A DNA stretch of 64,000 bases. Source: Roseiarcus sp963794155 (GTDB taxonomy: Bacteria; Pseudomonadota; Alphaproteobacteria; Rhizobiales; Beijerinckiaceae). Location: the NCBI GenBank assembly GCA_963794155.1, contig CAWCCX010000008.1, forward strand, positions 434,001 through 498,000, in the 5' to 3' direction. Positions 56,810-64,000 of this stretch are shown piece after piece (positions within the stretch are counted from its first letter, which is position 1; each line of letters begins with the position of its first letter). The notes below the pieces were generated by a model. That model worked only from the letters and a program-made list of their open reading frames with translations. It searched no databases and was not told where the DNA came from. Position numbers and translations under genes: made by a program.

Positions 56810-57074
56810 CGTCTACGCCTCACTCCGTCGGCGCCGGATCGCTCAAACGACCGACCCGCATCCCGAGCGTTTCCCCGGCTGGCTTGGGCCGAACCAAACG
56901 CCGCGAATTAACCACGTTGCAGTCTACCGCCGCGCCCCAAAGATTTAAACCGCGCCGCTCACGCATCTTGCAAACGTCGTTAACGCTTTGGTTACCATGT
57001 TTTTCCATAGTCTTCAGCCGATTATCGGCCGCGCCCGCCGCGTCTCCGGCGGGTCGACGGCTCGCGAGGGCGCG

Positions 57075-57509
57075 ATGCTTGAGACGTCAGGTGCTGCAAG
57101 ACTGGCCGACGCCGTCTCAAATCCCGACCAGTGGTCGGCCGGCGGCTCCGAGCCCCCTCTCGATCTCGTCCATCTGGCGCGCCAGTCCCTGGGCGATCAC
57201 GAACTTGAGGCTGAATTGCTCGGGCTCTTTCGCCTCCAGGCGCCGGCGTTGACCGCGCAGCTATCTGACTCATCGCTTTTGTCGTTGGAATCAAAGGCAA
57301 AAATCGCTCATACTCTGCGCGGCTCGGCGCTTGCGGTCGGGGCGGGGCGCGTGGCCCAGACGGCGTGGCGATTCGAGGAATTGGCCTTGGCCGGGGGCGG
57401 CGAACCGGGGCAAGACGCGGACCGACGCTCGGTCGAAGCCGAGGCGATCACGGCTCTCCTCGCCGCCGTGACTGAGGCCGTGGTCGAAATCGAACGGATT
57501 CGGGGCTAG
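57075..57509 (+). CDS. Hpt phosphotransfer domain protein
   Basis: 144 residues from ATG 57075. The Hpt helix bundle covers about 30-130 with the phosphorylated-His motif in KIAHTLRGSALAVGA (family consensus HxLKGSA), and EDLQ-type flanking charge (LARQSLGDHELEAELLGLF). It transfers phosphoryl groups between histidine kinases and response regulators. No kinase or receiver is nearby, so its partners are elsewhere. It is divergent from the giant growth-pole-type protein, with about 265 bp between starts. Role in polarity is a guess from this context. Confidence 0.8.
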   Translation: MLETSGAARLADAVSNPDQWSAGGSEPPLDLVHLARQSLGDHELEAELLGLFRLQAPALTAQLSDSSLLSLESKAKIAHTLRGSALAVGAGRVAQTAWRFEELALAGGGEPGQDADRRSVEAEAITALLAAVTEAVVEIERIRG

Positions 57510-57716
57510 AGCGACCGGTGTCCGTTCCAGTAATCGACGGCTGGGGATAAGTGTCCGCTGTCAGGCTGTGAGAAGTCCGCCCGGCGCCAAAAAACACCGG
57601 TTCAAACTCTCTTCCGGCGGCGGCGCGCTTGCTCTATGAAGGCGCGCGACAAGGCCAAGGCCAATTCACGCGTCACGGCGCGGGACGCCGCTCTCCCCGA
57701 GGAAAAATCCGGTTCC

Positions 57717-58037
57717 ATGACCAAACTGACATTCATTGACGCGTCCGGACAGTCGCGCATCGTCGAGGCCCAGATCGGCTCAACGGTGATGGAGACGGCG
57801 CTGCGCAACTCGGTCCCCGGCATCGAGGCGGAGTGCGGCGGGGCCTGCGCCTGCGCGACCTGCCACGTTTATGTCGCGGAAGAGTGGATGCCGGCCGTGG
57901 GCAAGGCGTCGCAGATGGAGGAGGACATGCTCGATTTCGCCTTCGAGGTGCGCCCCAACTCGAGGCTCTCCTGCCAGATCAAGGTCAACGAAGCGCTGGA
58001 CGGCCTCGTCGTGACCACCCCCGGCAAACAAGGATAA
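57717..58037 (+). CDS. 2Fe-2S ferredoxin, adrenodoxin type
   Basis: 106 residues starting MTKLTFIDASGQSRIVEAQI. Cluster ligands are in AECGGACACATCHVYV (three Cys) and RLSCQIK (fourth Cys). The acidic loop EEWMPAVGKASQMEEDMLDF is the partner-binding region. The frame is open upstream but the family start is here. It is 17 bp upstream of a ferredoxin-NADP reductase, so the two form a redox pair, perhaps supplying a P450, hydroxylase or Fe-S assembly. The target is unknown. Confidence 0.93.
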   Translation: MTKLTFIDASGQSRIVEAQIGSTVMETALRNSVPGIEAECGGACACATCHVYVAEEWMPAVGKASQMEEDMLDFAFEVRPNSRLSCQIKVNEALDGLVVTTPGKQG

Positions 58038-58054
58038 GAACCGAAGGAACCCGC

Positions 58055-59092
58055 ATGATCGAAGTGTTGTCTACCGACGTCGCCATCGTCGGCGCTGGGC
58101 CGATCGGCCTCTTTGCCGTGTTCGAGCTCGGACTTCTCGACATCAGGTGTCATCTGATCGACATCCTGCCGAAGGCGGGCGGTCAATGCGCGGAACTGTA
58201 TCCCGAGAAGCCGATTTACGACATTCCGGGCTTCCCTGTGATCTCGGGCCAGGGGCTTGTCGACAATCTGATGAAGCAGATCCATCCGTTCGGGCCCAAG
58301 TTTCATCTTGGCGAGATGGTTGAACGGATGGAGGTCCTCGGGACGCCTGAGCGGCCGCTTTTCCGGATCGGAACCGACAACGACAAGACGATCGAGGCCA
58401 AGTCGGTCTTCATCGCCGCCGGAGGGGGATCGTTCCAGCCAAAGAAGCCGCCGATCCCGGGGCTCGACGCGTATGAGAACAAAAGCGTCTTCTATTCCGT
58501 CCGTAAGATGGATCATTTCAAGGGGAGACGAGTGGTCATCGTCGGCGGGGGCGATTCGGCGCTCGACTGGGCGCTCAACCTTCATCCCATCGCCGACCGC
58601 ATCACCCTCGTTCACCGCCGCGACGCGTTCCGGGCGGCGCCCCATTCGGTCAACGCCATGCGCGAGCTTGTCAATTCGGGCGACATGGAGTTCGTTCTCG
58701 GCCAGGTGACTGCGGTCAAGGGCGACGGCGGCCAGCTTTCGGCGCTAACTATCCGCCGCGAAAACGGCGAGGTCTACGACCACCCCTGCGACGACATGAT
58801 GCCGTTCTTCGGCCTGACGATGAAGCTCGGGCCGATCGCCGGCTGGGGGATCAACCTGCATGAGAATCTGGTCCCGGTCGACACGGCGAAGTTCGAAACC
58901 AGCGTTCCAGGGATTTTCGCTGTCGGCGACATCAACACCTATCCGGGCAAACTCAAACTGATCCTATCAGGCTTCCACGAGGCCACGCTCGCCGCCCAGC
59001 GCGTGCATCATTATGTCTATCCCGACAAGAAACTGACCTTCCAGTACACGACCTCGTCGACTAGCCTGCAGCGCAAGCTTGGGGTGAGCTGA
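58055..59092 (+). CDS. Ferredoxin-NADP+ reductase, thioredoxin-reductase-like
   Basis: 345 residues starting MIEVLSTDVAIVGAGPIGLF. FAD-binding GAGPIGLF, the ferredoxin-reductase-type KAGGQCAELYPEKPIYDIPG block, NADP-binding VIVGGGDSALDWAL, and the C-terminal GIFAVGDINTYPGKLKLILSGFHEA (FAD). The redox-active CxxC of thioredoxin reductase is missing, as expected for this FNR type. Ends in a C-terminal aromatic/ST tail (YTTSSTSLQRKLGVS) known from this family. It reduces the preceding ferredoxin with NADPH. Confidence 0.94.
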   Translation: MIEVLSTDVAIVGAGPIGLFAVFELGLLDIRCHLIDILPKAGGQCAELYPEKPIYDIPGFPVISGQGLVDNLMKQIHPFGPKFHLGEMVERMEVLGTPERPLFRIGTDNDKTIEAKSVFIAAGGGSFQPKKPPIPGLDAYENKSVFYSVRKMDHFKGRRVVIVGGGDSALDWALNLHPIADRITLVHRRDAFRAAPHSVNAMRELVNSGDMEFVLGQVTAVKGDGGQLSALTIRRENGEVYDHPCDDMMPFFGLTMKLGPIAGWGINLHENLVPVDTAKFETSVPGIFAVGDINTYPGKLKLILSGFHEATLAAQRVHHYVYPDKKLTFQYTTSSTSLQRKLGVS

Positions 59093-59240
59093 GACGCCAA
59101 CATCGGTCCGGATATGGCGTTTCGCCGAGCCTATGTGGCGGCGGCCGGCGTCGCTTTCTTTGCGGTCGTGCTTGCGCGCCGCAGTCCGGCCCCGGGCCTC
59201 GCAGCTGCCGCCGGCGCTCCGTTGGCTGTGGCGAGCCGCG

Positions 59241-60830
59241 TCAGAACGTAATGTTAGTGCGCAAGCCGATCACCAGTTCGTTCTTGATCCGCTGCGTTGG
59301 ATCGTCCGGGTTTGCGATTCTTAGGCCCGGATTGATAAAATACTGGACGTCCGGCTGAATCTGCCATGAGGGTACAGCCTGAAACTGATAGGTCGCCTCG
59401 AGAAAGGTCTCGTTCGAGCGAATGGGCGTATAGACCGAGGGCTGGAAGAATTGCATTTGCCGGTCGAAGGCGGATGCGCTGCTACTGGCCCACACGGTTC
59501 CCATTTCTACCCCGAAGGAATCGTTGTCACGCGTCGGCAACGGCGCCTTCAAGGCGAAGCCCGCGTTGATGCTGGCGCTGACAAGGTTGCGGTCCTGGTA
59601 CGGCGTGAACATCGGACGGACGAAGACATTCAGGCTGCGATTGGCGCCGTCCTTCGAACGCCAGATCATCTGGTCCACGACCCCATAGAGTGAAAAGTCG
59701 CCGTGAAGCGTCGCTCGAATCCCGTTGCTCAAGGGACTGGCGAGGGGCGCGCCCATGGTGTCGTATTGCTGGTCGTCGAATTTGTAGCTGTCATACCAGA
59801 CGCCGATTTTGTAGACGCCAGGCAGAGGACCGTCGGGGTTGGGCTTCCCCGACGCGCCGGAGCCAAACGCGTATTGCAGTTCGGCGATCGCCAAAGTCCC
59901 GGTGTCGAGCGGGAAGCTCACGCCATTGGGATTGCTCCTCGGGGTGTTCGGCGAATCCCATGGGATCGGGCTGCCGTTGAAGACGCCGGCGAGCACGGTG
60001 ACGCTGTCCGTCACCTGCGCCCGACCGCGAACGCCCAGGCCCGCGAGCGGATAGGCGGGGCCGCTGCCGGGTAAATCTACGGTTGGCAGCCCCGGCCAAC
60101 CGGACACCCCGTTAATGAAAAGAGAGTTTCCGCTTGGGGCGATAATGAATTCCTCGTCGAGGCTCTGCTCACCAATCTTCACGTCGAAGTTGTCGCCGAA
60201 TTTCTGCTGATACCAAAGTTCCCATAGCCGAACGCCGACGGGCGCCTCAATGTCGGTCAGGGTCTGAAGGACCAGGAGATTGTTCTCGGTCAGGTTACCG
60301 CCCCAATATTGGAGACCGCTGACGTTGAGCGTTCCGCCCTTGAGACCGAACGCCTTTTCGGTGTCCATTTGCAGCGTAACGGTGGTCAGTCCGTTGGCTT
60401 CGAAGCCATGTTGGGCGCCGCCGCTGAGATTGCCGAAGGTCTCGATGTTCTCGAGAATAGTCAGTGTGACGCCGTGCTGCGCCAGGGCGGGCCTTAGGCC
60501 GCCCATGTCGCCGAGCAGATTCTGATTTTGCCATGACGGGCTGAGGAAACCGAATGGCGCGACGGCGGCCGGGGTAGGGACCGCACCCGGCGAGCTCGTG
60601 GCGTCAGAGGCCGGCGCTGACGATGGAGCAGCCGATTGAGGCGTCGGCGCGGACGAGTTCGAATCTGCGAAGGCGGCAAAGGCGAAACAGGCCGCCCAGA
60701 GCGCGGCCGCCATCCCGATCACGGCGCGTCGGCACGCGCACGGGGAGAGACGCGTGAACCCGTCAGGATGGCGAAAAAGACGCAATCCGATTCCTAACCC
60801 CGCGTCTCTGGGCTGTGGCGAAGGCGCCAT
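59241..60830 (-). CDS. OprB-family carbohydrate porin
   Basis: Up to 529 residues from ATG 60830; the start is uncertain because the Sec-type hydrophobic core (MAAALWAACFAFAAFA) lies 40 residues in and GTG 60722 or ATG 60713 are alternatives, though these lack the n-region Arg. After a low-complexity Pro/Ala/Ser linker (about 57-90) comes the OprB beta-barrel: FGFLSPSWQNQNLLGDMGGLRP, LWELWYQQKFGDNFDVKIGEQ, and ends NELVIGLRTNITF with terminal Phe, the outer-membrane signal. It is a passive porin for sugars or other small solutes. It stands alone, divergent from bluB. Confidence 0.9.
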   Translation of the reverse strand: MAPSPQPRDAGLGIGLRLFRHPDGFTRLSPCACRRAVIGMAAALWAACFAFAAFADSNSSAPTPQSAAPSSAPASDATSSPGAVPTPAAVAPFGFLSPSWQNQNLLGDMGGLRPALAQHGVTLTILENIETFGNLSGGAQHGFEANGLTTVTLQMDTEKAFGLKGGTLNVSGLQYWGGNLTENNLLVLQTLTDIEAPVGVRLWELWYQQKFGDNFDVKIGEQSLDEEFIIAPSGNSLFINGVSGWPGLPTVDLPGSGPAYPLAGLGVRGRAQVTDSVTVLAGVFNGSPIPWDSPNTPRSNPNGVSFPLDTGTLAIAELQYAFGSGASGKPNPDGPLPGVYKIGVWYDSYKFDDQQYDTMGAPLASPLSNGIRATLHGDFSLYGVVDQMIWRSKDGANRSLNVFVRPMFTPYQDRNLVSASINAGFALKAPLPTRDNDSFGVEMGTVWASSSASAFDRQMQFFQPSVYTPIRSNETFLEATYQFQAVPSWQIQPDVQYFINPGLRIANPDDPTQRIKNELVIGLRTNITF

Positions 60831-61070
60831 CCAGCGCGGTCGTGCAACCCGATCAAGCGGAGCGTATAGAATCGGGTTCCTTCAAAACAATCCGATGACG
60901 CAGGGAGCAATGCAAATCCTTTCCGACAGGGCGCGGAACCGGGCGCTTTGCCCCAGCCTTCCGCCGCAAAATGAGAGGCTTGAAGCGCGAGATTGTCTTT
61001 GCCGACGGCGCCTCTCGCGCGCTATGCCATAGGCGGTCGGGGGACGGGCGTCGGGCAACTGGGAGCGGCG

Positions 61071-61730
61071 ATGGGGGAATTGGCCTATGCCTCGGCTGCG
61101 GCGCCCGAGTTCGATGCCGCATTTCGGGCCGGCTTCGCCGAGCTGCTCGCATGGCGGCGCGACGTGCGCCATTTTCGCCCCGCCGCGGCGCTGGACGAGG
61201 CGATGCTGGCCGAGCTCTTCGATCTCGCCGCGCTCGCGCCCTCGGTCGGCAATTGCCAGCCGACCCGGTTCGTGCGCGTCGACGGCGAGGAGCGCCGCGC
61301 CTTAGTCCGGGCCAATTTCGAGGCCGCCAACCGCGAGGCGCTCGGCGCCTATCGCGGCGAACGGGCCGAGCTTTACGCCAGGCTCAAGCTCGCGGGCCTA
61401 CGCGACGCGCCGGTTCAAGTGGCGGTGTTCTGCGACGAAGCGACGGAGCAGGGGCACGGCCTCGGCGCGCGGACGATGCCGGAGGTCCGGCGCTATTCGA
61501 CGGTGTGCGCGCTGCATACGTTCTGGCTCGCCGCGCGCGCGCGGGGCATCGGCGTCGGCTGGGTCTCGATACTCGATCCGGGCGGACTCGCCGAGGCCCT
61601 CGACGTTCCGCGCGCCTGGGCGTTCATCGCCTATCTATGCGTCGGCTGGCCGCGGGACGAGCATCTGATCCCGGAGCTCGAGCGCGCCGGCTGGCAGGCG
61701 CGCGAGGCGCATCCAGTCTTGAGGCGGTAG
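61071..61730 (+). CDS. bluB: BluB, 5,6-dimethylbenzimidazole synthase
   Basis: 219 residues from ATG 61071, GGGAG five bases upstream, the usual BluB length. Nitroreductase-fold enzyme with the BluB-specific ELLAWRRDVRHFRP near 30-43 and LAPSVGNCQPTRFVRV (71-86), and the substrate/oxygen region MPEVRRYSTVCALH. It fragments reduced FMN with O2 to make the lower axial ligand of cobalamin. I see no cobalamin riboswitch upstream. Neighbours are not B12 genes, so synthesis genes must be elsewhere. Confidence 0.9.
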   Translation: MGELAYASAAAPEFDAAFRAGFAELLAWRRDVRHFRPAAALDEAMLAELFDLAALAPSVGNCQPTRFVRVDGEERRALVRANFEAANREALGAYRGERAELYARLKLAGLRDAPVQVAVFCDEATEQGHGLGARTMPEVRRYSTVCALHTFWLAARARGIGVGWVSILDPGGLAEALDVPRAWAFIAYLCVGWPRDEHLIPELERAGWQAREAHPVLRR

Positions 61731-61754
61731 GGCGGGGGCTGGCTCGGCCGGACG

Positions 61755-62231
61755 TCACCCGCGCCGGGGCGGATGAAGATCGTCGACCCATTCGACGGTT
61801 TCCGGGTTCGGCTCGACGCCCGGCAAATCGAGATTGACGACCACCGGCTCCTGGCCGCTGCGCACCAGGACACAAGAGAGCGGCGCATCGTCGCGCGCAT
61901 TGATTTCCTGATGGGGGACGTAAGGCGGCACGTAGATGAAATCGCCGGGGCCGGCCTCGGCGACGAATTCGAGCCGCTCGCCCCAGCGCATGCGCGCCCG
62001 GCCGCTGACCACGTAGATCACGCTCTCGACCGGCCCGTGATGATGCGCCCCGGTCTTCGCCTTCGGGTGGATGACGACGGTTCCGGCCCAGAGCTTCTCT
62101 GCTCCGGCGCGGGCGCGGGTGATCGCCGCGGCGCGATTCATGCCCTCGGTCTGCGGCGTGTTGATGTCGAGCTCGTTGGCGTGGACCACTCGGACGCCGT
62201 CGAGGCGCCAACGCGCTTGGCTGTCGTCCAT
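61755..62231 (-). CDS. Cupin-domain protein
   Basis: 158 residues from ATG 62231, with GGAGAG upstream. Cupin motif 1 is KTGAHHHGPVESVIYVVSG (two His and Glu metal ligands), motif 2 is GDFIYVPPYVPHQEIN (His). The N-terminal 30 residues and the C-terminal tail (GVEPNPETVEWVDDLHPPRRG) are typical of short cupins of unknown substrate. Metal-bound beta-barrel; enzyme type unknown. Convergent with bluB, 24 bp apart. Confidence 0.82.
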   Translation of the reverse strand: MDDSQARWRLDGVRVVHANELDINTPQTEGMNRAAAITRARAGAEKLWAGTVVIHPKAKTGAHHHGPVESVIYVVSGRARMRWGERLEFVAEAGPGDFIYVPPYVPHQEINARDDAPLSCVLVRSGQEPVVVNLDLPGVEPNPETVEWVDDLHPPRRG

Positions 62232-62344
62232 AGCCGCTCTCCTCATTACGAGCCCAGTCTATCGGCAGCAAGGCCGGTCGGCCAGCCGCCCGGCAAGACG
62301 CGGGGCGGCTGGCGATGGCGCATGCGGCGCCGTAAAAAGACGCC

Positions 62345-63160
62345 ATGACCGAGGTCTCGCCCGTGACGGCTCCGACGCGCCTGACTGCGCGGGCGCTGAT
62401 CGTCGGCGAACGCATCGACACCGCCGGGCTCGAGCGGCCGGACATGATCTCGTCGCTGCCGCTCGCCTTCCGGGTCGGCGAAAGGGGCATGGTGGCGCTG
62501 TTCCGATTCGGCGTCGCGGTCTTGGTTGGTCTGACGCCGCTCGAGGAAGAAGACACTCTCGTCAAGCTCGCCTCGCGGGTCACGGGCCTAAGGGCCCGCG
62601 GCGACGACGAGACTGCAGTGCTCGAAATCGCGCCCGATAGCGACGAGCAGAAGTCCTCGGGCGGTCCGATCCAGATCAGGAACCTGTCGCCGGCGCGGTT
62701 TCTGGTCATCGCCGACGCGCTTGCCAAGACCGTGGCGCTGGCGCGCGACGAGCGCGAGGTCAACAAGGTCTTCGACGTGATCGAGCCGTTCGCGGCCAAG
62801 CTAGCCGCGAGCGGCCGGCCGCCGTTCCGCCGCCGCGCGATGCTCCGGCTCATCGGCCAGGCGCTGCTTGCACAGCATCGGGTCTCGGGCCGGGTCGCGG
62901 TCGAGGAGAAGCCGGACGCGCTGTGGGACCACCCCGAGCTCGAGCGCCTCTACGCCCGCCTCAGTGACGAATACGAGCTCAACGAACGCGGAGACGTACT
63001 GAAGCGCAAGCTCGACGTCATCGGCGACACCGCGCAGGCGCTCACCGACATCATCGACGCCGACCGCGCGACGCGGCTCGAAGCGGCGATCGTGATCCTG
63101 ATCGTGCTCGAACTGATCGCGGCGATCGTCCAGATCGCGCTCGCGCTGCATGGGCGGTAG
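62345..63160 (+). CDS. RMD1/DUF155-family membrane protein
   Basis: 271 residues starting MTEVSPVTAPTRLTARALIV. It has the DUF155 pattern: RALIVGERIDTAGL, FRVGERGMVALFRFGVAVLVGL, NLSPARFLVIADALAKTVALARDE, and the helical C-terminal half with a single membrane helix (about 248-269) near the end, VIVLIVLELIAAIVQIALALHGR. Yeast RMD1 and human RMND1 are mitochondrial members; the bacterial role is unknown. Faces the periplasm or cytoplasm uncertain. Stands alone. Confidence 0.8.
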   Translation: MTEVSPVTAPTRLTARALIVGERIDTAGLERPDMISSLPLAFRVGERGMVALFRFGVAVLVGLTPLEEEDTLVKLASRVTGLRARGDDETAVLEIAPDSDEQKSSGGPIQIRNLSPARFLVIADALAKTVALARDEREVNKVFDVIEPFAAKLAASGRPPFRRRAMLRLIGQALLAQHRVSGRVAVEEKPDALWDHPELERLYARLSDEYELNERGDVLKRKLDVIGDTAQALTDIIDADRATRLEAAIVILIVLELIAAIVQIALALHGR

Positions 63161-63261
63161 GGTGGGGCCGGGCGATGTTGCCTTTCGAAGGCGCTATTGC
63201 TCTATTTCAGACGGAATTGAACCCGGCGACGCATCGCCGATCATAGGGTCAAGGACGACCG

Positions 63262-64000
63262 TTGAGCGAATCGCGCAAACTCGCGGCGATATTCGCCGCC
63301 GACGTGGTGGGCTTCAGCCGGCTCGCCGGCGCCGACGAAGACCGCATTCTAGCGCGGCTGCGGGCGTTGCGCAGCGACCTCATCGACCCGACGATCGAGG
63401 TGCATCGGGGCCGCGTGGTCAAACGCACCGGCGACGGGGTTCTGGCGGAGTTCCGCAGCGTGGTCGACGCCGTGCGTTGCGCCATCGAAGTGCAGAACTC
63501 GATGGTCGAGCGTAACGCCGGCGTGCCGGAGGATCGGCGCATCGTCTTTCGCATCGGGATTCACATTGGCGACGTCGTCGAGGAAAGCGACGGCGATCTC
63601 ATGGGCGATGGCGTCAACATCGCCGCGCGCCTCGAAGGAGTGGCCAGGCCGGGAGCGATCTGTCTTTCCGAGGACGCCTATCGACAAGTCAGGTCGCGGC
63701 TCGATCTCAAGGTGAGCGATCTCGGCCTGACGCCGCTCAAAAACATTGTCGAGCCGGTGCACATCTATTCGCTGGAGGTCGGCGCGCCAGCCGAACCCAG
63801 GCCCGCCTCCCCGCCGCCCGCGGAGGCGGCGAAGCCGGCTGCAATGGGACCGCGCTGGGGCGTCGCGCCGCTCGCCGCGGGGGTCGGCGCCCTTCTCTTC
63901 CTCGGCGCAGCCGGCGCTTGGTTCGTGCTCGGCAGGCGTGCTCCGATTTCAACGGAACCGACACACCTTTCGGTTGTCGTGCTGCCTTTCGCAAATCTCT
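63262..64000 (+). CDS. Class III adenylate/guanylate cyclase, C-terminus beyond the window
   Basis: Open from TTG 63262 to the window end (about 246 codons), with AAGGA six bases upstream. The N-terminal cyclase domain has the metal motif AIFAADVVGFSRLA, the catalytic loop VVKRTGDGVLAEF, and DGVNIAARLEGVA. A Pro-rich linker, a membrane helix (about residues 195-215) and the start of a TolB-like/FlgO repeat (LSVVVLPFANL) follow, a layout common in alphaproteobacterial cyclases with C-terminal TPR. It makes cyclic AMP or GMP. The C-terminal half is not visible. Confidence 0.85.
   Translation, partial: MSESRKLAAIFAADVVGFSRLAGADEDRILARLRALRSDLIDPTIEVHRGRVVKRTGDGVLAEFRSVVDAVRCAIEVQNSMVERNAGVPEDRRIVFRIGIHIGDVVEESDGDLMGDGVNIAARLEGVARPGAICLSEDAYRQVRSRLDLKVSDLGLTPLKNIVEPVHIYSLEVGAPAEPRPASPPPAEAAKPAAMGPRWGVAPLAAGVGALLFLGAAGAWFVLGRRAPISTEPTHLSVVVLPFANL

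Noticed and set aside
57514..57601. ACCGGTGT and ACACCGGT inverted repeat before the ferredoxin gene
   Set aside because: Only 8 bp with a 72-base spacer; the arms contain a common palindrome and could be chance.
59114..59251. A 45-codon plus-strand ORF with one hydrophobic stretch after the ferredoxin reductase
   Set aside because: It overlaps the end of the OprB gene, has no Shine-Dalgarno and no conserved features.
60831..61070. Possible cobalamin riboswitch before bluB
   Set aside because: A TGCCCCAGC...CCGC stretch is only loosely like the B12 core, and the conserved B12 box and flanking stems are missing in the expected order.

Overview
The window is GC-rich chromosomal DNA from an alphaproteobacterium, most likely of the order Hyphomicrobiales (Rhizobiales). 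This rests on gene order (tig-clpP-clpX-lon-hupB followed by a 14-subunit nuo operon that runs into birA-rnj-mce), on a growth-pole-ring-type giant protein typical of polar-growing rhizobial relatives, and on a TrxR-like ferredoxin-NADP reductase beside a 2Fe-2S ferredoxin. A family such as Beijerinckiaceae or Methylocystaceae is a guess. No exotic defence or mobile system is evident.

Layout. 1-4.9 kb is accessory: a small phage-type two-gene remnant, a strong palindrome, a frameshifted corA, a SGNH-hydrolase-like protein lacking its serine, a Tat-exported multicopper-oxidase-fold protein lacking copper ligands, and an unlisted 53-residue membrane protein. 4.9-12.2 kb is the protein quality-control block: tRNA-Leu, trigger factor, ClpP, ClpX, Lon (with a sigma-32-type promoter) and HU. 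12.2-13.2 kb holds tRNA-Val, an exported ClpP-fold protein and tRNA-Asp. 13.4-37.2 kb is an almost unbroken co-directional run: nuoA-N (interrupted between nuoF and nuoG by a DUF3291 gene and a pentapeptide-repeat gene), birA, RNase J, methylmalonyl-CoA epimerase, an AlkX/YcaQ-like DNA glycosylase, sdhE and mfd, with many 4-base start/stop overlaps.

37.2-45.6 kb carries small conserved proteins, acylphosphatase, a PNPOx-fold protein, thrS, a lone antitoxin-like ORF and xanthine dehydrogenase xdhAB without xdhC. 45.9-48.2 kb is a minus-strand group: a class II aldolase-fold protein without zinc ligands, a small unknown protein and a lipoprotein. 48.5-50.9 kb is a frameshifted malonyl-CoA synthetase and a cation diffusion facilitator.

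51.0-56.8 kb is one 1944-residue membrane-anchored coiled-coil/apolipoprotein-like protein resembling the growth pole ring protein GPR/RgsE, with an Hpt phosphotransfer protein divergent from it. 57.7-64 kb holds ferredoxin, its reductase, an OprB porin, BluB (lower ligand of B12), a cupin, an RMD1/DUF155 membrane protein and the start of a class III nucleotide cyclase cut by the window end.

The most distinctive theme is three intact-looking enzyme-fold proteins that have each lost the family's catalytic or metal residues. Two further genes (corA, matB) carry single frameshifts that could be real decay or assembly indels.
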